Origin: Ectocarpus siliculosus
Taxonomy: Eukaryota; Sar; Phaeophyceae; Ectocarpales; Ectocarpaceae
Direction: 5' to 3'
NCBI GenBank assembly: GCA_000310025.1
Contig: FN648945.1
Coordinates: 1-18,500 of the forward strand
Length of the DNA: 18,500 nt
The position numbers and the translations under genes were made by a program. This document shows, one piece after another, positions 1-8,812 of this stretch (within the stretch, counting starts at the first letter, position 1; every line of letters starts with the position of its first letter). The notes under the pieces are model-generated. The model was given only the letters and a program-made list of their open reading frames with translations, was not told the DNA's origin and made no database searches.

Positions 1-419
1 ACTTTCTACTCCATCACAAGGACACAGGTCGAGCAACCGCTCAACCTCGTCACAACAATCGCATGCCTCAGGCTCATCACGCAACCCAATAGTCATGAAG
101 GTTCGATCCAACTCGCACTCGGATGTTTTTGATCAACACTACAATGCGTGGCCTTTAGCTAGCGATGACCTATGGTACACGGTCTTCCAGGTTTCAGAGA
201 GTTTCACATCCAGAAAACTGCCATCACTTTGGACGCCACTAAATAGTGTCACGACACGAACGAGAACAAGTCTTCCGCGACAATCAAGGGCTTTGCCTCA
301 ACTGCCATTCAACGGCACACTCCATGCGCAACTGTGATCAGCCTTTCACCAACCGTTCTGGCATTCTCAACGAAGATCTCCGCCACCTCAACGACAATGA
401 TGACACATTCCAAACCTGA
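1..419 (+). pseudogene. Decayed Gag C-terminal part with CCHC zinc knuckle (copy A)
   Basis: This is the 3' end of a retrotransposon gag. The clear signal is a zinc knuckle at 294-335, with spacing C-X2-C-X4-H-X4-C (CLNC, then H, then C). Such a motif binds genomic RNA during particle assembly. A Cys/His-rich stretch (NCHHFGRH, about 216-239) precedes it, as in Gag proteins with two Cys/His boxes, but its first box is incomplete. The knuckle frame is broken upstream by TAA at 240-242 and by further stops near 91-101, and it ends at TGA 417-419. The longer open frames at 95-337 and 334-555 lie in other frames and look like shadows. The same reading frame carries the capsid-like part in the other copy (10938-11660), which supports the assignment. 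Confidence 0.75.
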
Positions 420-433
420 CTTCACCAGTTACG

Positions 434-1129
434 ATGCCGCAGGACGACCCGTGGCCCCAACAGACAGTCCAACCGCCAAACTCGAACCGTCGCACCAACA
501 ACCGGCGCAACAACAATCGCGGCTACAACAGCTACAACAACCACGGCAATGGTAACAACAACAACTACGGCAATGGAACCACACCCACTCCAGCGGCAAC
601 AACAACGCCAATGCCTACAACACGGCAAACAACAGGGCTCTCTCACCGTTTATCAACCGGCCCAATCTGCTGCCTCGGCACAATCCGTCAATACCGTCAA
701 TTCTCAAGACGCACGCCTTCACGGCAATCAGTCTTCCAACGCCACCGGCACCAGAAACGGACGCGGATGACTCCGCAACGGCGGTACGCCCTCCGTCCCC
801 GTGCCGCCGACAGCACCACAGGGAGAACTGCACACGTCTGCCTCCGGCATGCCCTTCGCGCAACACACGACAATTCAACTTCGGACACGACGATAAAACA
901 ACGCATGCCGACAACCGATACTACAATCGGCTCTCGCCATCCTCGCACTGCTAGCAATGCACAGCCTAGTACTGCCAACACTAAACAGGGAGAACTGCAA
1001 CCGTCTGCCACAGGCACACCTGCACTTCGCGCAGCACACGCCAATCACGCCTCTGCTCCGTCCATACCCTCACCGTCACCGACAACCGGTATCTCCACCG
1101 GCTCTCGCAACAGCGGCAGTTCGAGGTAA
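434..1129 (+). pseudogene. Asn/Gln/Pro-rich Gag-Pol linker (copy A)
   Basis: This open frame of 231 codons has no recognisable fold. It begins with a Pro/Gln-rich segment, continues with an Asn-rich tract (NRRNNNRGY, then NNNNYGNG), and ends Ser/Thr/Pro-rich. Low-complexity, basic, Asn-rich sequence after a zinc knuckle is common in Gag nucleocapsid tails. The frame ends at TAA 1127-1129. The same frame then stays open across 1130-1222 and into the protease ORF, so one stop codon separates the Gag tail from protease. Copy B (9908-10602) carries two indels relative to this copy that break the frame, so copy A keeps the better version of this segment. No function beyond a Gag linker can be assigned. 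Confidence 0.55.
821..1125 (+). repeat. Internal tandem duplication in the Gag linker, about 167-171 bp
   Basis: Two diverged units lie head to tail. GGGAGAACTGC occurs at 821 and 988, and CGACAACCG at 909 and 1080, giving offsets of 167 and 171 bases. The encoded peptides both begin QGEL and both continue through a GSR-containing segment. The same duplication is present in copy B, so it predates the split of the two arms. Confidence 0.7.
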
Positions 1130-1222
1130 GCTCCGCCTCGCACTACCGCCACGAATGATTACAGTTCTCTCCCGCCAGCTCGGTCAACCGCCACTCCAAG
1201 AATTCGCCCCCCTGGGGAGACG

Positions 1223-1585
1223 ATGGCTTTGAGGCGCGGGTACACTGCACGATCGCCAGAACCTCATTCGGTATCATCATGCGACACCGGCAATGCTCCA
1301 CATACCATTAAAGTCCTAGGACCTCAGCAGGTGGCTCCTGCAGCGGGCCCAAAGGCAGACACTGGCAGTGCAACACTTTCGACAATTATCGAACCGGTGC
1401 ATGGACCAAGCTCTTCACAAGATGTACAGCGAACTCCAGAAAATTACGCCGCCGCTACCGCTAGTTCTACTGTATTAACCCAGAGTTCTACCCGTACCCG
1501 CGAAGGTGTAAAAGCCAGGCCAACGGTGCCGTACAGACGGTTTTTTTTCTGTGGTAGATGGGTTCTTGATACGCAGGGTACTTAA
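1223..1585 (+). pseudogene. Retropepsin ORF N-terminal fragment, truncated (copy A)
   Basis: Residues 1-95 (1223-1507) match the N-terminal part of the protease ORF at 8813-9814, including the start MALRRGYTAR. Homology stops at 1508, about 70 residues before the catalytic DSG motif seen in the full copy, so this fragment cannot encode a protease. Codons after 1508 run into unrelated sequence until TAA at 1583-1585. The ATG at 1223 follows a stop-free stretch in the same frame that reaches back to the TAA at 1127, so the ATG may be internal to a Gag-Pol reading frame rather than a true start. Confidence 0.8.
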
Positions 1586-1747
1586 CACGTATGTTTGCCG
1601 ACAAGAAATGTGCAAGAAGTGGCCGATGGTGACAACAGCAGACGTAATGACAAGATGAAGAAGCGCTTCAACCCCGACCTCTTCAGCCCCTCGGACATCG
1701 CCGATGACCGCCGTCAGCTCAGGAAGCTGCTGCATGATTGCAAGTGA
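1586..1747 (+). other. Possible coding exon or gene fragment, unrecognised
   Basis: A short open frame between TAA 1583-1585 and TGA 1745-1747. Its last 30 codons, from ATG 1655, have a composition like real protein: basic and aromatic at first (KKRFNPDLFSPSD), then a charged amphipathic segment (DDRRQLRKLLHD). The end of the frame overlaps GTGAGT at 1744-1749, a good match to a 5' splice donor, so it could be an exon rather than a complete ORF. I do not recognise the family. It lies just beyond the breakpoint of inverted-repeat arm A, and may be a remnant of a host gene or of another mobile element. Chance is a real alternative at this length. Confidence 0.25.
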
Positions 1748-3886
1748 GTGCCCCGATCATTCCGTAACCGTTTGGCTCACTGGCCGCAAACCCTAAAACC
1801 TTGTGGTCCCACACAGGAACCCCAGTCTCGTCGGCCACGTATAGCACTAACTTTGTCGCAGTGGCTGCCCCCTTGCATCGGCCGGCACCCACGAAAGGAG
1901 TGCTTGCGATTTAGATATTGCTTTTCTCCGGCACCCTTGCGTGTGCTGTGTAGGATGATGACGTCGAAGGTTCGGCGGTGCCGCGAACCTGCTCTACCTG
2001 GTAGTCTTGTAGTTTACTCGCCACGTACGTAACCCCCCACAAAAGGATCGACCATCTGTCGGCGGGACTCGCTAAGAGGGCAGAGTGTTGTAGGAGTTCC
2101 TACAGGCTAAGCTTGGTGGCGCCGACCGGCACAAGATGTAGACTCAATATCTGAACTGTTGGGGGCTGATCGGGTGGGTAGGGTGTGCATTGCAGTTAAT
2201 GTTCTCGAGGCGTGGAGCGGATGAACCAGACTTGAAACGCGGAGATCTCGGTTATTCCGGAAACACATGTACTCCGCAGTAGGAATTGCAAATGTATCCT
2301 CCTGTGTGTGGTTGCCTCGATTCAGCGTGTCGCGCGACAGGTTAGAGGGAGGGCCATGAAAGGCCATAGCTGGTCTAGAAGGAGCTTTGGGTTGCGCTTT
2401 ATAGGGTGAAAACGTGTTGAATGCCATCCGTAGCATTCGATTTCCGCGATTATGTATGCTATCAACGGCATAGAGCAAAACGACTAGCTGTTGGGTGGGT
2501 AAACCGAACCTCAATACGCCGCCCAGTTATTGAACTACTTTTGTATACGGCGATGCCATCGGGAAATACCCGTTAGACCCAGCCTTTGTTGCAGCCTCAT
2601 CCTCGACCCCCCCCACACTGGTGATTCGGTTCGCTAACGGCCTTCGACAATCGGAATCGATGCAGGGTCCGCTGCGAACGCGAGGTAGAACAACAGAAAG
2701 CCAACAAGAGTAACCCGACGGTGCTGTTTCAAGACACCACCAGCAGCACTCCAGACGTGGAGGTGGTGGCGGATCCGCCAACGATGTCGTCCGGTGAGGT
2801 GTCCGACGCCCGGTGATTCCGATCCGCACGGATGTATGACACGTCCTCGTCCTTCGTGGTGTGCCTGCGATGTAGGTACCGTAGCGTCGTTAATATCAAT
2901 GGTTCACGCGTTAGTAGGACGGTTGGACTCTGCCCGACAAACAACTACCATTTCGATCCTTGGCGTTGCAGGCCAGCGATCTGCTTCTTCTGTCTGTACC
3001 TCATTGCACGTACAGTAAACAGACAAAGAGTGCTCCGATACAATCGCACCTACCTCGCATTCATCGCCTTTCCTCCTGCGCTGTCCGAATTCGCTTCGGG
3101 TCGCAAACAGATGTGTCAGTCATGCGAATTGACGAGAGGAGCGCAAAGGCTACACAAAGAGCGCAATGAATACAGTACACCAACAACGGGGACGCAAGGA
3201 GATTTATGGATCGTGGGCAACACCGCGATTGCGACGTTACGACGGATTTCAGTATCTGAAGGCAATAATCCGCTTGAATCCACCTGGACGAGCGTGACAG
3301 CTTAATCAATAGACACGAGTAGGTGTTCACGTTCCCAGCTTTCAAGGTCCTAGCCAGACCTGGTAGGGGATAGCCAGTCATCGTCTAGAATGCGGGAGTG
3401 TCGTCTGGGTTTTTCATCCTGGGTGTGTAGACGTTCATGCTGTCAACCTCTCCGCACCGCCGTGGGGGGAGGAAGGCGGTGCTTACGACGATGTCTGCCG
3501 ATTACACTGTGAACGGTTCCATGTACGAGACTGCACGGTGCATCTTGTATGGTTTGGGCTGTGCGCTAAGTACTCTGCTGCAAAACCTGAAAGGCTGTTT
3601 GGATGGGCAGATGGTCCATCGTGACCATTTAGAGCACATTTGCTGCCCATCACATTCCTCCAGGTACGTTTGGTAGAAATAGGACGCTCACCACTGACTA
3701 TTTTGCTGACACTCGTCGCGGATATTAGTTTGGGATTAGGGGCAGAATGGCGTGAGTCACATGGGGGAAGCAAGGGCGTCAAGTGATCGCCTTCCTTGCG
3801 AGGAGTGAGGAGACTCGTTTTGATTGTGGATAACACGCGCTTTGTCTGACCATAGCCTCGCGGCGAGAGGCCTCATCATGTGCTAA
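1748..3886. other. No recognisable gene
   Basis: Several open frames of 70-157 codons occur on both strands (for example 2107-2514 minus, 2832-3305 plus, 3483-3836 minus). None shows a domain, signal peptide or family motif that I recognise, and they overlap each other in different frames. I see no tandem repeat, transposon end or tRNA in this stretch. It may be old, eroded mobile-element DNA or intergenic sequence. Confidence 0.5.
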
Positions 3887-4493
3887 TTTTATACTATGCG
3901 AGTCATCGGTTACAAACGCAAGAAGGGCACCTACCGGCAGCTTTCCTACGCCCAGACCCTGAAGAGGGTAGGGTGCCGGAGCGTGGAAACCATGATTCGG
4001 CAACGGCGCCTGCTGTCCGCGGGAGCGCTGGCAAGGCAGCCAGGCGGACGACTCCCGAAACGGGTGATGCTTGGCGCTGGGGGGGGAGGGCCCAGGCAGG
4101 GGGAAACCGGAGCAAAACTGGCAGATGTGCCTGAAGGACGACCTCAAGATGTTCGAAGCAGAGCATCGATCTACGGATGCCGAGCCATGCTTCTTAGGAG
4201 TCCCGGAAACAACTTGGACGGAAGCAGCGAAGGTGGACCGGGGGGTACCGTGGCATACAGGGGTACTGCAGGGAGCTAAGAGGTTCATGGCCTTCTGGCA
4301 CAAGAAAGAAGGGGAGGCTAGCGGACAACGAGCGCTCAAACGAAACAAGAAGCCCGGCAACACCATGGACACGGCAACAACCACGGGGGCGGGAGGGGTA
4401 CAGCAGGCGGACGAGACAGGGAGGGAAGACAGGCAACGCGAAGAGTCGGACCGAGTGACGCGAACACTGTGCCGAATTGAACCCCTTGCTTGA
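3887..4493 (+). pseudogene. LINE-like reverse-transcriptase protein, C-terminal tail, frameshifted
   Basis: The first frame, from ATG 3896, has the segment MIRQRRLLSAGALARQ (about residues 33-48) followed by RLPKRVMLG. The second frame (about 4071-4493) continues with GPGRGKPEQNW, CLKDDLKMF, then W..AA, GVPWHTGVLQGAKRFMAFWH and a basic Lys/Arg-rich end. From memory, this order (RxRRLLxAG, LPKRVM, GRPxxNWxxCLKDDL, GAxRFMxxWH) matches the C-terminal tail of a protein family spread through algal and stramenopile genomes next to non-LTR reverse transcriptases. The two frames meet in a run of eight G at 4079-4086, where one indel would restore continuity. A TAA at 3884-3886 sits just upstream and no reverse-transcriptase core precedes it, so the copy is 5'-truncated, as LINE insertions often are. 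No poly(A) tail follows. Confidence 0.65.
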
Positions 4494-4499
4494 CTCATT

Positions 4500-4757
4500 C
4501 CCCCTCCCCCCCCCTAAGGCATTGCACCATTGCACCAACCCCCGCGATGACGTGCATTGGCTGGCTCGGGGGGCCCGTTTAGTGTTGTTTTGTTTCGTGT
4601 TGCCGTTGCTCTGTCTGTTTGTTTGTTGTCTGTCGCTACGGCGTGTGTCATTCTCTGTCTGTGTCTTTCTCCTTCGCTTTCCCTTCGCTCCATCTGCTCT
4701 CCTTTATTTTCTTTCTCTTTTTCTTTTTCTCTTTCTCTATCTCTTTCCAATCTAGGG
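4500..4757. repeat. Pyrimidine-rich low-complexity tract
   Basis: The plus strand is dominated by T and C: a CCCCTCCCCCCCCC-like stretch near 4500-4515, repeated TTTG and GTCTG patterns around 4580-4660, then TTTCTTTTTCTC runs at 4705-4748. Open frames here (4477-4755, 4557-5108) encode Phe/Leu/Ser low-complexity peptides and are products of the base composition. The tract ends with TCTAGGGTTACC at 4751-4762. Confidence 0.7.
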
Positions 4758-5225
4758 TTACCTCGCATAGCGTGTAGAAGGCGAGCGGAGTGGCCTAGAC
4801 TATATGTCGGTGACTTTTATTGGCTTGCGGACCCTTCGGGTTCATTTTATTTTCTTCGTATACCTTTTTTGGGCAAGTTAGCCTGTGACCACGGCAATCG
4901 AACCCGTCAATCAAGTGCTAGACTCGTACGGACAGAAGAAGGAACTGGGCAGAGAGAACGGAACGGTTATTGTCACTTGAGTACGTACATTGTTCTTGAT
5001 AATTTATTGTTCGAGAAGGAAAAACTTTCTTGGCACGATCCGGTCACATATGGGATAATGCACTGCACCCGAACCCATCGACTAGCATGCGGCAGCGGCA
5101 TGACGTAATGCGGGCGACAGGCTTTTCTTGTGCCGCGCTTGCGGTGTCCGATTATTCGAAATACCGACTACATCCCATGGGATAGCGTAGGCACTAATCC
5201 TCGGGTCCTTGCATTGCGAAAGCCC
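4758..5225. other. Unassigned sequence between the pyrimidine tract and the satellite
   Basis: I see no gene here. A T-loop-like string (AATCGAACC, plus strand, near 4896) suggested a minus-strand tRNA, but the surrounding arms do not fold into a cloverleaf. ORFs are short and not coding-like. Confidence 0.5.
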
Positions 5226-5535
5226 TTGGACCGATGAGGTCCCATGGCATTTTATTTTACCCAACAGGTGCAGTGTCTACCACGGGGTTCGTATACAGAG
5301 TTGCTCGAAATGACGATGATACCTACATGCACGGCGGTCATGAGCGTTGGCGACGCCCATGGCGGGGTATATTGGGTGCCACGGTGTGCCGCGGGGTTTC
5401 ATGAGGAGCAACAGACAACGTGAGCCTATGAAACGTACAAGGAGGTTTTTCAGGTAAAGTGAGGTCTCATGGGGTGTCATGAGGCGGCATGAGGTGCCGT
5501 ACGGTCTCATGGGGTGTATCATGAGCGCTTGTGAG
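5226..5535. repeat. Degenerate 10-bp satellite, CATGGGG-type variants
   Basis: Irregular copies of a CATGG or CATGAG core recur at multiples of about 10 bases, for example TCTCATGGGGTGTCATGAGG near 5466 and again in TCTCATGGGGTGTATCATGAG near 5505-5525. The sequence drifts without a sharp border into the GAGC-type array to the right. It resembles the array at 17858-18500 more than its immediate neighbour. Confidence 0.7.
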
Positions 5536-6484
5536 TAGTCGTGGGCGCTCATGAGTGGTCGTGAGGGCTCATGAGCGGTTACGAGCGGTTACGAGCGGTT
5601 ACGAGCGGTGATGAGCGGTGATGAGCGGTGATGAGCCGCCATGATCGCCCATGAGCACCCATGAGCGCCCATGAGCTGCCATGCGCGGTGATGAGCGGTC
5701 GTGAGCGGTGATGAGCGGTTGTGAGCGATGATGAGCGCTCATGACAGCTCATGAGCGGTAATGAGCAGTCGTGAGCGCTCATGAGCAAAAATGAGCTGTG
5801 ATGAGCTCCCATGAGCGTTCCCGAGCGTTCATGAGCGCTCGTGAGCGCTCATGGGCGCTTATGAGCGGTGGTGAGCTATCATGAGCGACAATGAGCGGCC
5901 GCGAGCGCTCATGAGGTGTTGTGGGCGGTGATGAGCGCTCGTGAGCTGTGTTGAGCGTCCATGCGCGGTGATGAGCGGTCATGGGCGGTTATGAGCCGTG
6001 GTGAGCTGTCGTGGGCTTCCATGAGCGTTCATGAGCGGTCATGAGCGGTCATGAGCAGTCATGAGCCGTGGTGAGCTGTCATGCGCTGTTATGGGCGGTG
6101 ATGAGCGCTCGTGAGCTGTCAGGAGTGTTCGTGAGCGCTCATGAGCTGTCATGAGCGCGCATGGGCGATATGGGCGATGATGAGCGCTCGCGAGCTGTGA
6201 TGGGCGTTCATGGGCGCTCATGAGCGGTTATGGGCGGTTATGAGCCGTGAGCTGTCGTGAGCTTCCATGAGCGTTCATGAGCGCTCATGAGCGCTCGTGA
6301 GTGGTGAAAGGCGGTTATGATCCGTGGTGAGCTGTCATGAGTGATGATGAGCGATCATGAGGTGTGATGAGCGCTGATGAGCGATCATGAGCGGTGATGA
6401 GCGATCATGAGCTAACCCTAACCGGCCATGAGCTGTCATGAGCTGTCATGAGCTGTCATGAGCGGTCATTACTCCTCATGAACG
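5536..6484. repeat. 10-bp tandem satellite, ATGAGCGNTN / ATGAGCGCTC type, about 95 copies
   Basis: An ATGAGC-like core recurs almost every 10 bases for nearly 950 bases, most regularly at 5571-5640 (repeated GAGCGGTTAC and GAGCGGTGAT). The common variant ATGAGCGCTC is its own reverse complement after rotation, so the array has dyad symmetry and reads almost alike on both strands. Occasional insertions and deletions shift the phase (for example near 6170 and 6245). Long minus-strand ORFs with a ten-residue period (TAHERS-like) follow from the 10-bp unit and are not evidence of a gene. The right edge abuts the truncated pol at 6485. Confidence 0.95.
6412..6423 (-). repeat. Telomere-like (TTAGGG)2 inside the satellite
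   Basis: CTAACCCTAACC interrupts the ATGAGC array. On the minus strand it reads GGTTAGGGTTAG, which is two units of TTAGGG in a permuted phase. Two units can occur by chance, so this is only suggestive of an interstitial telomeric seed or a break-repair scar. Confidence 0.4.
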
Positions 6485-7240
6485 CTAATGAATGAGACGA
6501 CTCACGAGGCGCCTCATATTTTGTCCGAATAGTGTACATGGTACGCCGGGATGGTGTTGAAGGTTTGAGGACGGGGGACGTACCGTGGTAGGGTCCTTGC
6601 TATGTTGGTCCAAATGTCGAGGCGAAGCCGATTGATGCGCTGTGTTGATGTCGCGCAACGCAGGAGAGTGGCGAGAGTGGAGACGTGAATTGTTGTTGGA
6701 GACTGACAGAAAAGCACGAGCCGCGAATACTCTGGGAGGAGCGTCGAGGTCGTCAATGCTCATTCGGAGCCCGCGCCGGCGAAAATCCTGGAAATCCGCT
6801 GGTGTCAGTGGGGAGCCACTCAAAGTGTCGGTGCCGTTGTTGGGTACTAGCCCACCCAAAGCAACACCCTGTGGAGAAGGACTTGAAGGAGTGTTGCCGG
6901 TGGCGCGAATCATGTAGACACCCACATCATCTGGCATGGTGATGCGGCTGTCTCCTGTGATGTCCTGTGGAGTGGGGGGTATGGGTAGTCTAGACAGCAT
7001 GTCGGCGTTGCTGTTGGAGGAGCCCGGGCGGTGTTTGAGCGTGTATTGATACGCTGTGAGGAACTCAAGCCAACGCTGCACGCGTGGGCTGTGGTCTCCC
7101 ACCTTGGAGATGTTCTCCAGTGCCTGATTGTCGGTCCAAATTTGGAAGTGTGTGCTGCGCAAGTATCCACGCAAGCATTAGATGGCCCAAACGATGGCGC
7201 CAGCTTCCAAGCCGACTATTGTCCGGTTGCGCTCAGCGTC
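6485..7240 (-). pseudogene. RNase H C-terminal part and pol tail, with nonsense codon
   Basis: On the minus strand the first codons read LDAERNRTIVGLEAGAIVWAI, carrying the catalytic Glu of RNase H. A TAA at 7180-7178 follows. The same frame then gives LRGYLRSTHFQIWTDNQAL, with the catalytic Asp in TDN, and the Ty3/gypsy signature SPRVQRWLEFLTAYQYTL...ADMLSRLP. The TAA is therefore a point nonsense change inside RNase H. After SRLP the frame continues for about 150 residues of Pro/Ser-rich sequence that normally leads toward integrase, but no HHCC or DDE motif appears before the ORF runs into satellite sequence. The upstream part of RNase H lies in the neighbouring frame (7239-8045). Confidence 0.85.
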
Positions 7241-8045
7241 AAGTGATGAAGACGATGGGGCGAACAGAGCCATCCGCTTGTTCTTGTTCTAGTGTCGCGC
7301 CCAGACCGTCGAGGCTTGCGTCGCTGTGGAGGCGGAGAGGTCTGGTGCCGTCTTCGATGGCCTTCCAGTCGGGGAAGACGAGAACTGGCGGTTCGGAGAG
7401 TTCTTTAAGGATTTCTCGGACGACGGCTTTCATGTCGGCGGTGAAGGTGAAGGACGAGTTTTTCTTGAGAAGTGTCGTGACGGGGCGTACTCGTTTAGAC
7501 AGTTTTTTTATGAAGCTGCGGTAGTAGCTCATACCACCGAGAAGGGAGCGAAGTTTCTTGAGGTCCGTTGGCATTGGCATAGCTGCGAGTGCAACGACGC
7601 TGTTGGCGTTGGGCCTGATGCCGTCGGGGGTAATGGTGTGTCCCAAGAATGCAGAGTGTGTCGTACCGATGGTTGCCTTGGGCGGTGAAAACTTAAGCTT
7701 GTGCTTGCGCAGCCGTTGCAAGAAGGCGCGCATGGTGCAGACGTGATACGCCGGTGTTTTGTCGTAGAGCACCACATCGTCGAGGTACGCGTCGACGCCT
7801 TTGAGGTTTTTGATGACCTCATTGATGACCTTCATCCACCAGCCTGAAGATCGGCTGGCACCCATTAGCATTTTGAGCCACTCGAAAAAGAGAGTCGGTG
7901 TGGCGAATGCAGTGAGCGGAGTCGTGTCGGGGTGCACGGGAATATGGTGGAAGGAGCCCGTGAAGTCGAAGAGCGAGAAGATGGAGCCCTGGTGCAGTTC
8001 GTTCATGATCTCATCCACACGAGGAACAGGTAGTTGACTGAAGCT
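7239..8045 (-). pseudogene. Reverse transcriptase palm/thumb and RNase H start
   Basis: This open frame holds the catalytic palm of a Ty3/gypsy reverse transcriptase. Visible in order are PVPRVDEIMNEL, FSLFDFTGSFHHIP with the first catalytic Asp, the YLDD box at 7787-7776 with the other two, FLGHTITPDGIRP, LRSLLGGMSYYRSFI and VTTLLKK. RNase H then starts with LRLHSDASLDGLGATLEQ, whose Asp is the first of its active site. The enzyme copies element RNA into DNA in cytoplasmic particles. The frame stops at TGA 7241-7239 right after RPIVFIT, where the family usually has a few more residues, so a small deletion has shifted the frame into the next segment. At the upstream end it is out of frame with the fingers, implying a frameshift near 8035-8050. 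The printed first codon is GTG, so there is no independent start. Confidence 0.92.
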
Positions 8046-8479
8046 GCTGGCTGCTGATGCGGTTGAGTTTCTGGTAGTTGACGGTGATGCGAAGCCCTCC
8101 AGATTTTTTTGGAATGACGACGATGGGGCTGCAGTACGGAGAGGTAGAATGTCGGATTAAACCTGCCGCGAGGTATTTGTCCAAAATTGTGTCCACTTGT
8201 TTGGCGACCAGAGGGTTCATGCGGTACGGCTTGGTTCGCACCGGTGGGGTGCCGTCCGGAATGTCGATTTTGAACGGTAGCAGTGGGCAGCAGCCCTGGG
8301 TCCGTTGGTGAAGTGGAGAAGACGTCTTGGAAGTTGTGTAAGACATCGGCGAGCTCGTCTATGACGGCAGGCGTCCAGCCTTCGCCGTGTAGATTGAACA
8401 GAATGGCTCGCATGTGCGGTGGTAGGCGGTCCCGAAGAGATAGGCAGCTTTTCTGTTGAGCGGCATCGAAGCGGTCCAA
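8011..8479 (-). pseudogene. Reverse transcriptase N-terminal region and fingers
   Basis: Two overlapping frames together encode the region just before the palm. The outer frame (8479 to about 8275) has HMRAILFNLHGEGWTPAV and LHNFQDVFSTSPTDPGLLP, matching the usual lead-in of Ty3/gypsy RT, where a phrase like F....D.G occurs. The inner frame (about 8290-8011) has FKIDIPDGTPPVRTKPYRM, VDTILDKYLAAGLIRHSTSP, then YCSPIVVIPKKSGGLRITVNYQKLN, the fingers with the conserved VxKKxGxxR..xDYRxLN pattern (Asp replaced by Asn here). A frameshift around 8270-8290 joins the frames. A second shift downstream leads into the palm. Confidence 0.88.
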
Positions 8480-8812
8480 AAGCTCCTGTGGAGGAAGTGT
8501 CGGTGGAGACGGATTGTTGGGAGGGGGGGAGGAGAGTGCTGTGCAGGTCCCCCGTTATTGTCGGTAGATACGTTGCCGATGAAGGGATCATCACAGTGTG
8601 CCGCATCGGCAGAGTGTGTTGGCCCTGGCACTTCGAAGTGCTTTGACTGTTGCCCGTCGCTGAATTGTTGAATAGTGTCGATAGATACACGCATCAGAGG
8701 GGCGGCTGCTGTACCTAACATGTCGCCCGGTTCAAACACATCCTGCGAGAGGTAGAAGTTGGCGGCCGTGAGACACGACAATTTCCTCTGAAGGGGACAA
8801 ATCTGCAATCTA
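8480..8812 (-). pseudogene. Pol spacer between protease and reverse transcriptase
   Basis: In the frame of the ORF 8979-8359, minus-strand sequence reads KLSCLTAANFYLSQDVFEPGDMLGTAAAPLMRVSIDTIQQ, a coding-like stretch, followed by a Ser/Pro/His-rich part. It connects the protease C-terminus (TGA-type stop near 8815) with the RT lead-in. Comparable linkers occur between PR and RT in Ty3/gypsy elements and have no enzymatic motif. The change of frame from protease implies another indel near 8820. Confidence 0.5.

Larger units (their letters stand above)
1..1508 (+). repeat. Inverted repeat arm A (retroelement gag/protease fragment)
   Basis: This stretch is the reverse complement of 9529-11034. 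By eye I count roughly 16-20 differences, so identity is about 98-99%. The match starts at the window edge, so the arm may extend further left. It ends sharply at 1508, where the shared CGAAGGTG is followed by unrelated sequence. Both arms carry the same in-frame stops in the gag part, for example the TAA at 240-242, so they descend from the same interrupted sequence. The spacer between the arms is about 8.0 kb. Confidence 0.95.

Noticed and set aside
1126-1178. Possible 53-bp intron (GTAAG to a pyrimidine-rich CAG)
   Set aside because: Splicing would move the downstream frame out of the protease ORF, and genomic RNA of a retroelement must stay unspliced in this region. The sites are probably chance.
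4880-4965. Possible minus-strand tRNA around GGTTCGATT
   Set aside because: Only the T-loop fits. The T-stem has a mismatch, and no acceptor, D or anticodon arms pair at the right distance.
5579-6221. Minus-strand ORFs of 60-77 codons with TAHERS-like repeats
   Set aside because: A 10-bp unit gives a 10-residue period in any open frame. The ORFs are by-products of the satellite and have no start context or domain.
7084-7688. Plus-strand ORFs of 120-146 codons opposite the polymerase
   Set aside because: They are antisense shadows of RT/RNase H codons, whose minus-strand reading has clear catalytic motifs.
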